Source: [Streptosporangium] indianense
Lineage (GTDB): Bacteria > Actinomycetota > Actinomycetes > Streptomycetales > Streptomycetaceae
Direction of reading: 5' to 3'
Length of the DNA: 64,000 nt
Assembly (NCBI RefSeq): GCF_021474405.1
Contig: NZ_JAKEIO010000017.1
Coordinates: 1 to 64,000 of the forward strand
Below are positions 1-8,148 of the stretch, in pieces (the first letter of the stretch is position 1; each line of letters begins with the position of its first letter). Position numbers and translations under genes: made by a program. The notes under the pieces were generated by a model. That model saw only the letters and a list, made by a program, of their open reading frames with translations. It was not told where the DNA came from and searched no databases.

Positions 1-356
1 GACGAGGGGGGTGGGGGGTGGGCACTGAGATGGTTCCTTCCCACGCATGTGACACACAGAAGACCTGGCGCCGAAAAAGGAGGCCCGGTTGGTGCGTACC
101 TGTTTTGGCGCGGCGCGGGAGGTGCGAATTCACCGACGGTGAATCGGACGTGGTCCACAAATCACGTGCGACACCCGGTCATTCCCCCCGCACACGCGTT
201 TCACTCTTGCACAACCCGCACACGACCAACAAGGCGCCCGGACAACATCCCCGCCATTGACGGAAAGTCAGAAAGGGGGGAACGGATGCGCGCTGCTCGC
301 ACCCGTTTTCGACATTTCCCTGCGGCCTGTGCGCATCGGGCGTCCGGCCCGGTTCC
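1..356. other. Non-coding stretch at window start
   Basis: No gene can be supported here. It starts with a G-rich run and holds only short open frames with no codon bias. One ATG at 286 has a purine-rich AAAGGGGGGAA upstream, but its frame runs antisense through the Doc-like gene and has no recognisable protein. The stretch may be the 3' flank or promoter region of a gene left of the window. Confidence 0.5.
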
Positions 357-734
357 TCAGATCTGCCAGGAGCGCAGCCGGTCCGCCGCGCCGTACACGT
401 CGGTGGCGCCGGACAGCAGGTCGCGTGCGAGGTCGACGAGGGCCCCGTAGGGCGGGTCGATGCCGACGCCGCTGACGAACATGTACGCCACGGCGGTCGC
501 GCAGGCGAAGCGGGCGTTGGCCGAGGGCAGCGGCCGGAGCACGGTGATGGTGTGCAGCAGCGCGGCGGCCCGCCAGGCCGGGTCGGAGTTCACCCCGAGG
601 CGCGGCGGGTCGACGCGGTGCCGGGCGACGGCGGCGACCAGCGCGGAGAAGTCGTTGACGGTGGGCTGGTCCGGCAGGACCTCTTCATGGCGCTGCAGCA
701 GCCACGGCACGTCGATATGGATCACGGGCGCCAT
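357..734 (-). CDS. Doc/Fic-family toxin component with degenerate active site
   Basis: This 125-residue protein has the size and fold pattern of Doc, the toxin of the phd-doc type. Fic/Doc proteins transfer AMP or phosphate to targets such as EF-Tu using an HPFx(D/E)GN(K/G)R loop. The corresponding segment here reads RPLPSANARFA at about residues 68-78. The Asn and following Arg are kept, but the catalytic His position is Arg and the acidic residue is Ser. The gene follows a ribbon-helix-helix antitoxin gene with only 3 nt between them, so it is the second gene of a toxin-antitoxin operon. The substitutions suggest altered or lost catalysis. Family assignment is good; activity is doubtful. 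Confidence 0.75.
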   Translation of the reverse strand: MAPVIHIDVPWLLQRHEEVLPDQPTVNDFSALVAAVARHRVDPPRLGVNSDPAWRAAALLHTITVLRPLPSANARFACATAVAYMFVSGVGIDPPYGALVDLARDLLSGATDVYGAADRLRSWQI

Positions 735-737
735 GGG

Positions 738-983
738 TCAGGCGGCCCGCCCTTCGCCCTTGGCGGACGGTTCGTCGTCGGGGAAGGCGGCGGCGAACTC
801 GTCGGCGTGGGTGGCGAAGAACCGGCGGAAGGCCTCCGCGCCCTCCTGCAGGGCCCGGTGGCGGGCGATGTCGGCCGCGGCCGCTTCCCGCACGAGCGCC
901 TTCATGGAAGTACCGCGCTCCTTGGCGATCTGCCTGAGGTCCTCAAGTTCGCGGTCGCTGAACTCCACGTTGAGAGCTGGCAT
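738..983 (-). CDS. Ribbon-helix-helix antitoxin
   Basis: This 81-residue protein opens with a short beta strand (residues 2-8, PALNVEF) and two helices typical of a ribbon-helix-helix DNA-binding dimer. A charged, acidic tail follows that would wrap the partner toxin. It lies immediately upstream of the Doc-like gene, in the antitoxin-first order usual for such operons. By analogy it neutralises the toxin and represses its own promoter. Two copies of the palindrome CGGTACCG sit just upstream and are natural operator candidates. Confidence 0.75.
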   Translation of the reverse strand: MPALNVEFSDRELEDLRQIAKERGTSMKALVREAAAADIARHRALQEGAEAFRRFFATHADEFAAAFPDDEPSAKGEGRAA

Positions 984-987
984 GCCC

Positions 988-1055
988 TCACGGTACCGCT
1001 CGGGTACTGGCGCGTAAATATCCCCAGGTCAGGAAGTCCACCCGACGGTACCGGA
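988..1055. promoter_or_regulatory. Two CGGTACCG palindromes upstream of the toxin-antitoxin operon
   Basis: The 8-bp palindrome CGGTACCG occurs at 991-998 and again at 1046-1053, each preceded by A. The centres are 55 bp apart, with the first only 8 bp upstream of the antitoxin ATG. Paired short palindromes are typical of autoregulated ribbon-helix-helix antitoxin promoters. Function is inferred from position only. Confidence 0.45.
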
Positions 1056-1098
1056 GCCCAGGCTCCAGCTGAGAGGCGGGTCACATCACAGCGCGGGA

Positions 1099-1105
1099 TG
1101 TCACA
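1099..1105 (+). promoter_or_regulatory. ECF41-type -35 element (TGTCACA)
   Basis: TGTCACA lies 54 bp upstream of the sigma-factor start. This heptamer is the described -35 motif of promoters recognised by ECF41 sigma factors, which usually drive their own gene. A second related CACATCACA lies about 20 bp upstream. The expected CGTC -10 motif is not clearly present at the usual distance, so this is a candidate only. Confidence 0.4.
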
Positions 1106-1158
1106 TTCCGGGGAGCTGTCCGGCTCTCAGTGGTGAGCACGCCCGAGGAGGCCCTGGC

Positions 1159-2091
1159 ATGACAGAGATCCCCGTACCCCGTACCGACGCCCCGTTCGAC
1201 GCGGCGACCGGGGTGTTCGTCGACCATCGCGAGCTGCTGTTCGGCGTCGTCTACAACATGCTCGGCAGTGTCGCCGACACCGAGGACGTGCTGCAGGAGA
1301 CGTGGCTGTCCTGGACGGCCCGCGGCGGGGGCGCTCCCCTGGCCGGCGTCGGCCATCCGCGCGCCTATCTCGTGCGGGTGGCCGTCAACCACGCGCTGCG
1401 CCGCCGTGCCGTGATCAGCCGCCGCCAGGAGACGTACGTCGGCCCCTGGCTGCCCGAGCCGCTGGTCGCCGCGGAGGACGCCGAGACCGCCGAGGGGCCG
1501 GCCCTGCGTTCCGAGTCGGTGTCGCTCGCGATGCTGGTGGTCCTGGAGTCGCTGACACCGCTGGAGCGGGCGGTGTTCGTGCTCGGTGAGGTCTTCGGCT
1601 ACCCGCACGCCGAGATCGCGGAGATCATCGACCGCTCCCCCGCCGCGGTACGCCAGTTGGCGCACCGGGCCCGGGAGCGCGTGCACGCCCGGCGGCCGCG
1701 GTACGAGGCGCATCCGCGGGTGCGGCGCGAGGCGACCGAGCGGTTCGTGCGGGCGGCGCTCGGCGGGGACATCGCCGAGCTGATGGAGGTGCTGGCGCCG
1801 GACGTCACGGCGTGGACCGACGCGGGCGGCAAGCGCAGGCGGGCCGGTCTGCGCCCGGTGCACGGCCGGGACAAGGTGGCCCGTCTGCTGACCGCCGGGC
1901 GGGGCGGCCCGGACCATCCGGTCTGGCGCTACCGGCGGGTCAACGGCGACGACGCGGCCGTGCTGTTCGACGGTGACGCGCCGTTCGCCGTCCTGGTGCT
2001 GGACCTCACCCCGCGGGGCGACCGGGTGCGCGGCATCTACGTCGTGGCCAACCCCGACAAGCTCACTCACCTGCCCGGGCCGGCCGCGTGA
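1159..2091 (+). CDS. ECF41-type RNA polymerase sigma factor (SigJ-like)
   Basis: A 310-residue extracytoplasmic-function sigma factor. Sigma region 2 lies at about residues 20-85, with the helix containing AEDVLQE-like TEDVLQETW. Region 4 lies at about 125-180 and contains LTPLERAVFVL and a helix-turn-helix. A C-terminal SnoaL-like domain follows, of the NTF2 fold. Three ECF41 signatures are visible: WLPEPL in the linker, DAGGK near residue 219, and NPDKL near the end. In ECF41 proteins this extension replaces a separate anti-sigma factor by tuning core binding. The ATG follows GAGGAGG with good spacing. The group is often linked to carboxymuconolactone decarboxylase or oxidoreductase genes, but neither is adjacent here. 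Confidence 0.9.
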   Translation: MTEIPVPRTDAPFDAATGVFVDHRELLFGVVYNMLGSVADTEDVLQETWLSWTARGGGAPLAGVGHPRAYLVRVAVNHALRRRAVISRRQETYVGPWLPEPLVAAEDAETAEGPALRSESVSLAMLVVLESLTPLERAVFVLGEVFGYPHAEIAEIIDRSPAAVRQLAHRARERVHARRPRYEAHPRVRREATERFVRAALGGDIAELMEVLAPDVTAWTDAGGKRRRAGLRPVHGRDKVARLLTAGRGGPDHPVWRYRRVNGDDAAVLFDGDAPFAVLVLDLTPRGDRVRGIYVVANPDKLTHLPGPAA

Positions 2092-2109
2092 GTGCCTCCG
2101 GCGGGGGCG

Positions 2110-2126
2110 ATGGGCCGGGCGGCCCG
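2110..2126. terminator. Hairpin between convergent sigma factor and hydrolase genes
   Basis: GGGCCG at 2112-2117 pairs with CGGCCC at 2120-2125 around a 2-nt centre. It fills the short gap between two convergent stop codons. No U-run follows, as is common for Streptomyces terminators. Confidence 0.4.
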
Positions 2127-2918
2127 TCAGGAGTGCGCGCGGCAGAACTCCCGGACGGTCCGGTTGAACGGCTCCGGGGCCTCGAGGTTGGTGAGGTGCC
2201 CGACGCCCGGGAGCACGACCAGCGTGGCCTGCGGGATCGCTCCGAGGAACTGGTGGGCGACGGGCTCCACGGGTGAGCGGGCGTCGAGCTCGCCCCACAG
2301 CAGGAGCGTCGGCACCTCGATCTTCGGGAGCAGGTCCCGCAGGTCCGCCTCGACCATGACGGTCAGCTCGGTCCGCATGCTCCGGGGCCGGGTGTCGGCC
2401 GACATCACGGACAGCAGACGTACGGCTTCGGCGGGTGGCTGCCCGGCGAACAGGCCCGGCATGGTCGGTGCGAACGCCTCGGCCGGGACCGCGAGCATCC
2501 GCTCGGCCCCCTCGGCACGCGACCGCACCTCGGCCGCCGGGAGCGACCCCTTCCAGCCCGCGTACGTGTCGACGAGAAGCAGCGTCCGGACGAGCCCGGC
2601 GTGGTGACGGTAGAGCTCCAGCACGACGGTCCCGCCCCAGGAGACGCCGAGGACGTGGGCGGGACCGAGGTCGACGTCCTCGATGACGGCCGCCAGACAG
2701 CGGGCGTAGTCGGCCAGGGTGAAGGCGGTGGGGACGTCGGAGGAGCGGCCCGCGCCCGGCTCGTCCCAGGCGACCACGGTGAACTCGTCGGACAGATCCT
2801 CGGCCTGGGGGCGGAACAGCCGGGCGTCCGCGGTGGCGCCGTGAGCGAGCACGAGGGGCGGGCCCTGGCCCACCCTGTCGTACGCGACCTCGATGCCGTC
2901 GACCCGCACCGCTGGCAT
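2127..2918 (-). CDS. Alpha/beta-fold hydrolase
   Basis: A 263-residue cytoplasmic alpha/beta hydrolase of normal length. The oxyanion region is LAHGATAD near residue 25. The nucleophile elbow is GVSWGG near residue 92, with Ser as nucleophile. The acid is probably Asp in GELDARSP near residue 212, and the base is His in GVGHLTNLE near residue 241. The substrate cannot be read from sequence; relatives include 3-oxoadipate enol-lactonases and epoxide hydrolase-like esterases. It is convergent with the sigma gene. Confidence 0.85.
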   Translation of the reverse strand: MPAVRVDGIEVAYDRVGQGPPLVLAHGATADARLFRPQAEDLSDEFTVVAWDEPGAGRSSDVPTAFTLADYARCLAAVIEDVDLGPAHVLGVSWGGTVVLELYRHHAGLVRTLLLVDTYAGWKGSLPAAEVRSRAEGAERMLAVPAEAFAPTMPGLFAGQPPAEAVRLLSVMSADTRPRSMRTELTVMVEADLRDLLPKIEVPTLLLWGELDARSPVEPVAHQFLGAIPQATLVVLPGVGHLTNLEAPEPFNRTVREFCRAHS

Positions 2919-2934
2919 GACACCAGGCTACGCG

Positions 2935-2977
2935 CGCGTGCCGGAGGCGTCCTCCCGGCGGACTCCCCCGGCACGCG
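2935..2977 (-). terminator. Inverted repeat downstream of the GH9 gene
   Basis: CGCGTGCCGG at 2935-2944 is complementary to CCGGCACGCG at 2968-2977. It lies between the cellulase stop codon and the next gene start and is a plausible terminator for the cellulase transcript, although the loop is long. Confidence 0.4.
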
Positions 2978-3004
2978 GCGGCTGCCCGGTCCCTGCCCTT
3001 GTCC

Positions 3005-5248
3005 CTACGCCTGGTCCGCCACGAAGGAGGCCATGCGGGTCAGGGCCGCGTTCCAGTTGATCGTGTGCTCGTTGGTCGACCAGGACTGGATGTCGTCGAT
3101 GTAGCAGAACTGGCCGACGCAGCCCTGGAGTCTGCTCTGTGCGTAGGGGTCCTGGATGCCGCTGTTCGGCCCGCCCGCGAGGGTGCCCTTCGGCGGGTTG
3201 GGCTGAGCGGGGTCCAGCTGGTGGGCGTACCAGCGGCTGTGCTGGTTCTGCGCACTGACCTCGCCGTAGCCGGTGACGTAGGAGATGTTCAGCGCGTTGC
3301 GGCCCAGGATGTAGTCCATGCTCTGGAGCGCGCCGTCGCGGTACTTCGGGGCACCGGTGAGGTCGTACGCGGTGGCGAGGACGACGGCGTTGTTGAGGAC
3401 CTGGTGGCTGGAGCCCCAGTCGTAGGTGTTGCCGTCGGGCGCGTACGGCATGCCGTAGGGGTGTGCCCTGAGCGTGGCCAGGTAGCGGTCGGCGCCCCGG
3501 ACGACCGACCGGCGCACCGCGTCCCGGCCGGGCAGCTTGTTCGGCACGGTCGCGAGGTCGAGCCGGCCGGCCGCGCCGGTGCGGGCCCAGTCGAAGCCGA
3601 TGGGCTTGAAGAGGTCGGCCGTGTGGACCGGGGACTTTTGGACGTACTCCTCGTACCGCTTCTCGCCGGTGGACAGGTACAGCTCGGCCGCCGCCCAGTA
3701 GAAGTCGTCGGTGACGTCGCTGTCCGCGTAGGCGCCGCCGCCGACACCGTCACTGTCGGAGGCGAGACGGTCGGGGTGTGCGAGCGCGGCCGACCAGGCC
3801 TTGCGGGCGGCGGTCAGCGCCTTGTCGGCGAACGCCCTGTCGTAGGGGCGGTACAGGCGGGCGGCCTGCGCGGCCGTGGCGGCCAGGTTCAGGGTGGCGG
3901 CGGTGGACGGCGGGTGCAGTTCGCGCTGCTGCGGGTCGTCGTGAGGCATGAGCGGCAGGCCGGTCCACTGCTCGTCGTGCATCTTGTGGTGGGCCATGCC
4001 GGCCAGGGGCCTGCCGTCGGGCACCTGCATCCGCATCAGGAACTCCAGTTCCCAGCGTGCCTCGTCGAGGATGTCCGGGACCTTGTTGCCGCTCTCCGGG
4101 ATGGCGAGCGTGCCGTCGCGCAGTGTGTCCGTCCGCCCGGTGCGGGCGTGCCGGGCGCGCTCGTAGGTGCTGAGCAGTTCCCAGGTGGAGATGCCGCCGT
4201 TGACGACGTACTTGCCGTGGTCGCCGGCGTCGTACCAGCCGCCGCTGACGTCGAGGGTGTAGTCGCAGACGCCGGGCTGGCAGGGCACGGCGGTGTCGCC
4301 CTTGTTGGGCGCCACTCCCACGTGACCGGCCGGGCGGCCGTAGCCGGGCCGCAGGTCGTCGCGGATCGCGATGCCGCTGCGCTGGGTGTAGTAGTACTTC
4401 GCCGAGTCGAGGCGTAGCCGCTCGTAGGCGCTAGCGTCGATGTCGAAGGGCCGGCTGGTCTCGCCGTCGGCGACGAGCGTGAAGCCCGTGCCCTTGGCGC
4501 GGTGGGCGCCGAAGTCGATGGAGTGGACGTTCTGCCCGGAGGAGGCGTCGACGCCGCGTGGCAGGGTCGTGCCCTCGGCGACGACCGTCCCGCCGGAGTT
4601 CTTCAGCCGCCAGGGCAGCTTGGCCGTGGCGTCGGTGACGAGGGTGGCGTTCTTCGGGCCGGCCGGCAGATAGCCGACCTGGTTGACGCGCACCCGGGGG
4701 CCGGTGTCGGGCTCGTACGGGTCCGGCGTCACGCCGCCGAGCAGCGAGACGTCGTCCATACAGAAGCGCCAGGGATCCGCGCTGCCGCCGAGCTGGAAGC
4801 CGACCTGGCCCTGCGCGGTGTCGACGGGCGAGGTGAAGGTGTAGGAGTAGCGGTCGCCGGAGACGCTGAGCTGCGGTGTCACCTCGTGGTAGGTGTCGTA
4901 GGGCGACACCGACAGACCCACGATCGCCCGCACCACGTGCCCGGCGGGCGTCCCGGTCGCGCTGAAGGAGAAGCGGTACGACTCCCCCTTCACGAGGGTG
5001 ATGTCGTTCTGCCCGACTGCGGCGTCCCAGCGGTTGGCCGTGCCGCCGGGGACGTCGGCGCAGAGCCGGCCGTCGGACAGGCCCGCGGTGACGTTGCTGG
5101 TCGTCCACCACGGGGCGGTGTCGGTGTCGAAGGTGCCGTTCCTGACCTGCTCGACCTCGTCGGCCCCGGCCGGCGCCGCCGGAAGCGCGGTGAGCGCGGT
5201 CGCCAGCAGGGCCGTCAGGGACAGCAGGGCGGTTCTGCGTCGTTTCAC
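3005..5248 (-). CDS. Secreted glycoside hydrolase family 9 endoglucanase with CBM4/9 module
   Basis: A 747-residue secreted cellulase. A Sec signal peptide (KRRR, hydrophobic core, cleavage near AGA-DE at about residue 29) comes first. A CBM4/9-type carbohydrate-binding domain follows at about 32-170, then a CelD_N immunoglobulin-like domain at about 185-275 (RVNQVGYLP). The (alpha/alpha)6 GH9 catalytic domain occupies about 283-745. The catalytic loop [10 protein letters not shown] is at 338-347, carrying the paired aspartates that activate water. NQHSR and the C-terminal NEHTINWNA, with the probable general-acid Glu, complete the active site. It cleaves beta-1,4-glucan outside the cell. A perfect CebR box 40 bp upstream ties expression to cello-oligosaccharides. 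Confidence 0.93.
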   Translation of the reverse strand: MKRRRTALLSLTALLATALTALPAAPAGADEVEQVRNGTFDTDTAPWWTTSNVTAGLSDGRLCADVPGGTANRWDAAVGQNDITLVKGESYRFSFSATGTPAGHVVRAIVGLSVSPYDTYHEVTPQLSVSGDRYSYTFTSPVDTAQGQVGFQLGGSADPWRFCMDDVSLLGGVTPDPYEPDTGPRVRVNQVGYLPAGPKNATLVTDATAKLPWRLKNSGGTVVAEGTTLPRGVDASSGQNVHSIDFGAHRAKGTGFTLVADGETSRPFDIDASAYERLRLDSAKYYYTQRSGIAIRDDLRPGYGRPAGHVGVAPNKGDTAVPCQPGVCDYTLDVSGGWYDAGDHGKYVVNGGISTWELLSTYERARHARTGRTDTLRDGTLAIPESGNKVPDILDEARWELEFLMRMQVPDGRPLAGMAHHKMHDEQWTGLPLMPHDDPQQRELHPPSTAATLNLAATAAQAARLYRPYDRAFADKALTAARKAWSAALAHPDRLASDSDGVGGGAYADSDVTDDFYWAAAELYLSTGEKRYEEYVQKSPVHTADLFKPIGFDWARTGAAGRLDLATVPNKLPGRDAVRRSVVRGADRYLATLRAHPYGMPYAPDGNTYDWGSSHQVLNNAVVLATAYDLTGAPKYRDGALQSMDYILGRNALNISYVTGYGEVSAQNQHSRWYAHQLDPAQPNPPKGTLAGGPNSGIQDPYAQSRLQGCVGQFCYIDDIQSWSTNEHTINWNAALTRMASFVADQA

Positions 5249-5623
5249 GTCTGGGCTCCTCGTCGGAGGTGCGGGTGACGCTCAGCGTGGGAGCGCTCCC
5301 AGAAGCGGACGCAGGCCATGGTTGTGGCAGATGTGACGCCCCGTCAACGGTCCGGACAGGACTGGCTGTTCGCCGCCCGTCCGGACCGGGAGGGCACACC
5401 TGGACGGTGTGTCGTCGTATCCGGGGAGGCGGGCGTCGGCGTAGGCGCCGCTCGGGTGCGGCAGCGTCCTTCTGTTCCTGTGATCACTCCGGCCGGACGT
5501 ACGCCCCGCCCCGCCCGGGGAGGCGGCAGCGGGGGTTACCGGTCCACGCCGGGTGCCTACGGACTACGCTTGAACTCAACTGGCTTCCCTGTTCACTGTG
5601 AGTGTCCGTATGGAGTCGCCACG
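5249..5623. other. Divergent intergenic region between GH9 and the SpoIIE-type phosphatase genes
   Basis: The region of 375 bp carries the CebR operator near its left end and presumably both divergent promoters. The downstream phosphatase frame stays open leftwards to an ATG at 5318, but that part is non-conserved arginine/glycine-rich translation, so I treat it as untranslated. Confidence 0.5.
5288..5301. promoter_or_regulatory. CebR operator (perfect 14-bp palindrome)
   Basis: TGGGAGCGCTCCCA is identical to the consensus site of CebR, the LacI-family repressor of cellulose and cellobiose use in Streptomyces, which is released by cellobiose and cellotriose. It lies 40 bp upstream of the GH9 start on the minus strand. 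The cebR gene itself is not in the window. Confidence 0.9.
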
Positions 5624-8011
5624 ATGAGCCCGGACGAGGCGTTCGACGATGGCGTGGCCGCCCGTGCCGTCATCGCCGCCGACGGCACGCTCACCGAGTG
5701 GAGCGAGGGCGCCCGCCGTCTCCTGGGCCATACGGCCGCCGAGGTCGTGGGCCGCCCGGCCGCCGCGCTGCTGGCCGACGGCGCGGAGCCGCCCTCCGTG
5801 ACGGACGACTCCCGCTGGAGCGGCACCCTCACCCTGCGCCACCGCGACGGCCACCCGGTGTCCGTCTGGGTGCTCGCCCACCGCAGACCGCCCGACGGAC
5901 CGAAGGCGACCGACTGGCTCGCGGTGTCCCCGCCGGAGTCCGGTGGCCAGGGGATGCCGGACGATCCGCTGGTGCACATGGCCCTGACACAGTCGCCCTG
6001 CGCCATGATGATCTTCGACGAGCGGTTGCGGCTGCGCGGCCTCAACGACGCCATGGCGGACCTGCTGGGGCTGCCCGCCGGGCGGATGGTGGGACTGAAA
6101 CCCACCGACATCGGCAGCCGGCCGCAGAACACCGAGCTCGAGGACAATCTGCGCCGGGTGCTCGACACCGGCCGGCGGCAGGACATGCAGACGTACATGA
6201 AGGCGACCGGTGAGAGCCGGGCGGCCCACGCCTGGCTGGCCAGGATGGCCCCGCTCACCGACGGCACCGGCCGGGTGCGCGGCGTCTGCGTGACGGCCCA
6301 CGACTTCTCCGACCAGTACCGCTCGCGAGAGCGGCTGCTGCTGGTCAACGAGGCGAGCGTGCGCATCGGCACCACCCTCGACGTCACCCGCACGGCCCAG
6401 GAGCTGGCGGACGTGTGCGTGCCGACCCTCGCCGACTTCGTCAGCGTCGACCTGCTCGACCCCCGGGAGTACGGCGGCGAGTCCGCCGGGCCGCCGGTCC
6501 CGCCGCTGAGCCTGCGCCGGTGCGCCCACCAGTCGGTCAACAGGGGCAGCCCCGAGGCCGTCGCCAAGCCGGGGCAGGTGCAGGTCTACCCGGAGAACTC
6601 CCCGCAGTCCGCCTCCCTGATGGCGGGGCACACCGTCGTGGCCTCGGGCGCGTCCGGCGACCTCGAACGCTGGCTCGCCTGGGACCCCCTGCGCTACCGG
6701 CGGATCCAGGAGTACGGCATCCACTCCACGATGTCCGTGCCGCTCCAGGCCCGGGGCACCACCCTCGGCGTGGCGGTCTTCACCCGCTTCCGCCGCCCCG
6801 AGGGGTTCACCCCCGACGACGTGCTGCTGGCCGAGGAGGTCACGGCGCGGGCCGCCGTCTGCATCGACAACGCTCGCCGCTACTCCCGGGAGCGCGAGAC
6901 GACCCTCACCCTGCAGCGCAGCCTGCTGCCCCGCACCCTGCCGCGCACGGCGGCGGTCGAGGCCGCCTCCCGCTACCTGCCGGCCACCCGCTCCGGCGTG
7001 GGCGGCGACTGGTTCGACGTGATCCCGCTGTCGGGGATGCGGGTCGCCATGATCGTCGGCGATGTCGTCGGCCACGGCATTCAGGCCTCGGCCACCATGG
7101 GCCGGCTGCGCACCGCCGTCCGTACCCTCGCGGACATCGACCTGGCCCCCGACGAACTGCTCACCCACCTCGACGACCTGGTCGTCCGGCTGTCCGCCGA
7201 GTCCGGCGGTGACGACGGCACCGGCGAGGTGGGGGCGACCTGCCTGTACGCGGTGTACGACCCGGTGTCGCGGCGCTGCACCCTCGCCCGGGCCGGGCAC
7301 CCCCTGCCACTGCTGGTGCCACCGGGCGGCCCGGCCCACCACCTCGCCCTTCCCTCGGGGCCCCCGCTGGGTGTCGGGGGACTGCCGTTCGAGGCGGCCG
7401 AGGTGGAGCTGCGGGAGGGCAGCATCCTGGTCTTCCACACGGACGGGCTGCTCGTGAGCCGCGAGCGGGACGTCGATGCGGGCGGCCGGATGCTCCGCGA
7501 GGCGCTGTCGGGGCCCGCCGGCTCCCTGGACGAGATCTGCGACCGCGTGCTGAACACCCTGCTCCCGCCGGGCGGCTCCAGCGACGACGTGGCCCTCCTA
7601 CTGGCCCGCACCCGCGGTCTGCCGTCCACGCAGGTCGCCACCTGGGACATCCCCGCCGACCCGGCGCTGGTCGCCCCCATCCGCAAGCAGGTCGTCGACC
7701 AGCTGGAACGCTGGGGGCTGTCCGAGGCCACGTTCACCGCCGAGCTGGTGGTGAGCGAGCTGGTCACCAACGCCATCCGCTACGGCGCACCGCCCATCCG
7801 GCTCCGGCTGATCCACGACGCGGCCACGCTGATCTGTGAGGTGTCCGACACCAACCACACGGCACCGCACCTGCGCCGGGCCAAGACCTGGGACGAGGGC
7901 GGCCGCGGTCTGCTCCTGGTCGCCCAGCTCACCCAGCGGTGGGGCAGCAGGCACACGGCCGAGGGCAAGACCATCTGGGCCGAGCTGGCCCTGCTCGACG
8001 AAGAGATCTGA
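5624..8011 (+). CDS. PAS-PAS-GAF-SpoIIE protein phosphatase with C-terminal anti-sigma kinase domain
   Basis: A 795-residue soluble multidomain signalling protein. Two PAS domains lie at about 12-105 and 118-230, and a GAF domain at about 245-430. A PP2C-like SpoIIE phosphatase follows at about 455-645, with metal-binding GDWFD, GDVVGHG and SSDDVALL. A C-terminal HATPase_c/RsbW-like domain lies at about 660-790 (ELVTNAIRYG, GGRGLLLV). Such proteins adjust the phosphorylation of STAS anti-sigma antagonists. A STAS gene lies at 33.6 kb, but no partnership can be shown. I chose ATG 5624, just before the first PAS domain; the frame is open further upstream without a conserved sequence. Confidence 0.9.
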   Translation: MSPDEAFDDGVAARAVIAADGTLTEWSEGARRLLGHTAAEVVGRPAAALLADGAEPPSVTDDSRWSGTLTLRHRDGHPVSVWVLAHRRPPDGPKATDWLAVSPPESGGQGMPDDPLVHMALTQSPCAMMIFDERLRLRGLNDAMADLLGLPAGRMVGLKPTDIGSRPQNTELEDNLRRVLDTGRRQDMQTYMKATGESRAAHAWLARMAPLTDGTGRVRGVCVTAHDFSDQYRSRERLLLVNEASVRIGTTLDVTRTAQELADVCVPTLADFVSVDLLDPREYGGESAGPPVPPLSLRRCAHQSVNRGSPEAVAKPGQVQVYPENSPQSASLMAGHTVVASGASGDLERWLAWDPLRYRRIQEYGIHSTMSVPLQARGTTLGVAVFTRFRRPEGFTPDDVLLAEEVTARAAVCIDNARRYSRERETTLTLQRSLLPRTLPRTAAVEAASRYLPATRSGVGGDWFDVIPLSGMRVAMIVGDVVGHGIQASATMGRLRTAVRTLADIDLAPDELLTHLDDLVVRLSAESGGDDGTGEVGATCLYAVYDPVSRRCTLARAGHPLPLLVPPGGPAHHLALPSGPPLGVGGLPFEAAEVELREGSILVFHTDGLLVSRERDVDAGGRMLREALSGPAGSLDEICDRVLNTLLPPGGSSDDVALLLARTRGLPSTQVATWDIPADPALVAPIRKQVVDQLERWGLSEATFTAELVVSELVTNAIRYGAPPIRLRLIHDAATLICEVSDTNHTAPHLRRAKTWDEGGRGLLLVAQLTQRWGSRHTAEGKTIWAELALLDEEI

Positions 8012-8148
8012 ACGAACCTCTCGACCCGGCGGGCGTGCGACCCGGGCCGGAGGGCGGACCCCGGCCGGACAGGGGCAGCTGCGGCTTTCTTACCCACGCC
8101 TGCTTCCATGGGCGGGCACGGCCAGATCACGCTCCGGAGGACCCCGCC

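Noticed and set aside
286..450. Small plus-strand ORF at 286 with a purine-rich leader
   Set aside because: It is antisense to the Doc-like gene, with no codon bias and no known protein.
5318..5623. Extended N-terminus of the SpoIIE phosphatase from ATG 5318
   Set aside because: The translation is unconserved Arg/Gly-rich sequence without a domain; ATG 5624 starts at the first PAS domain.
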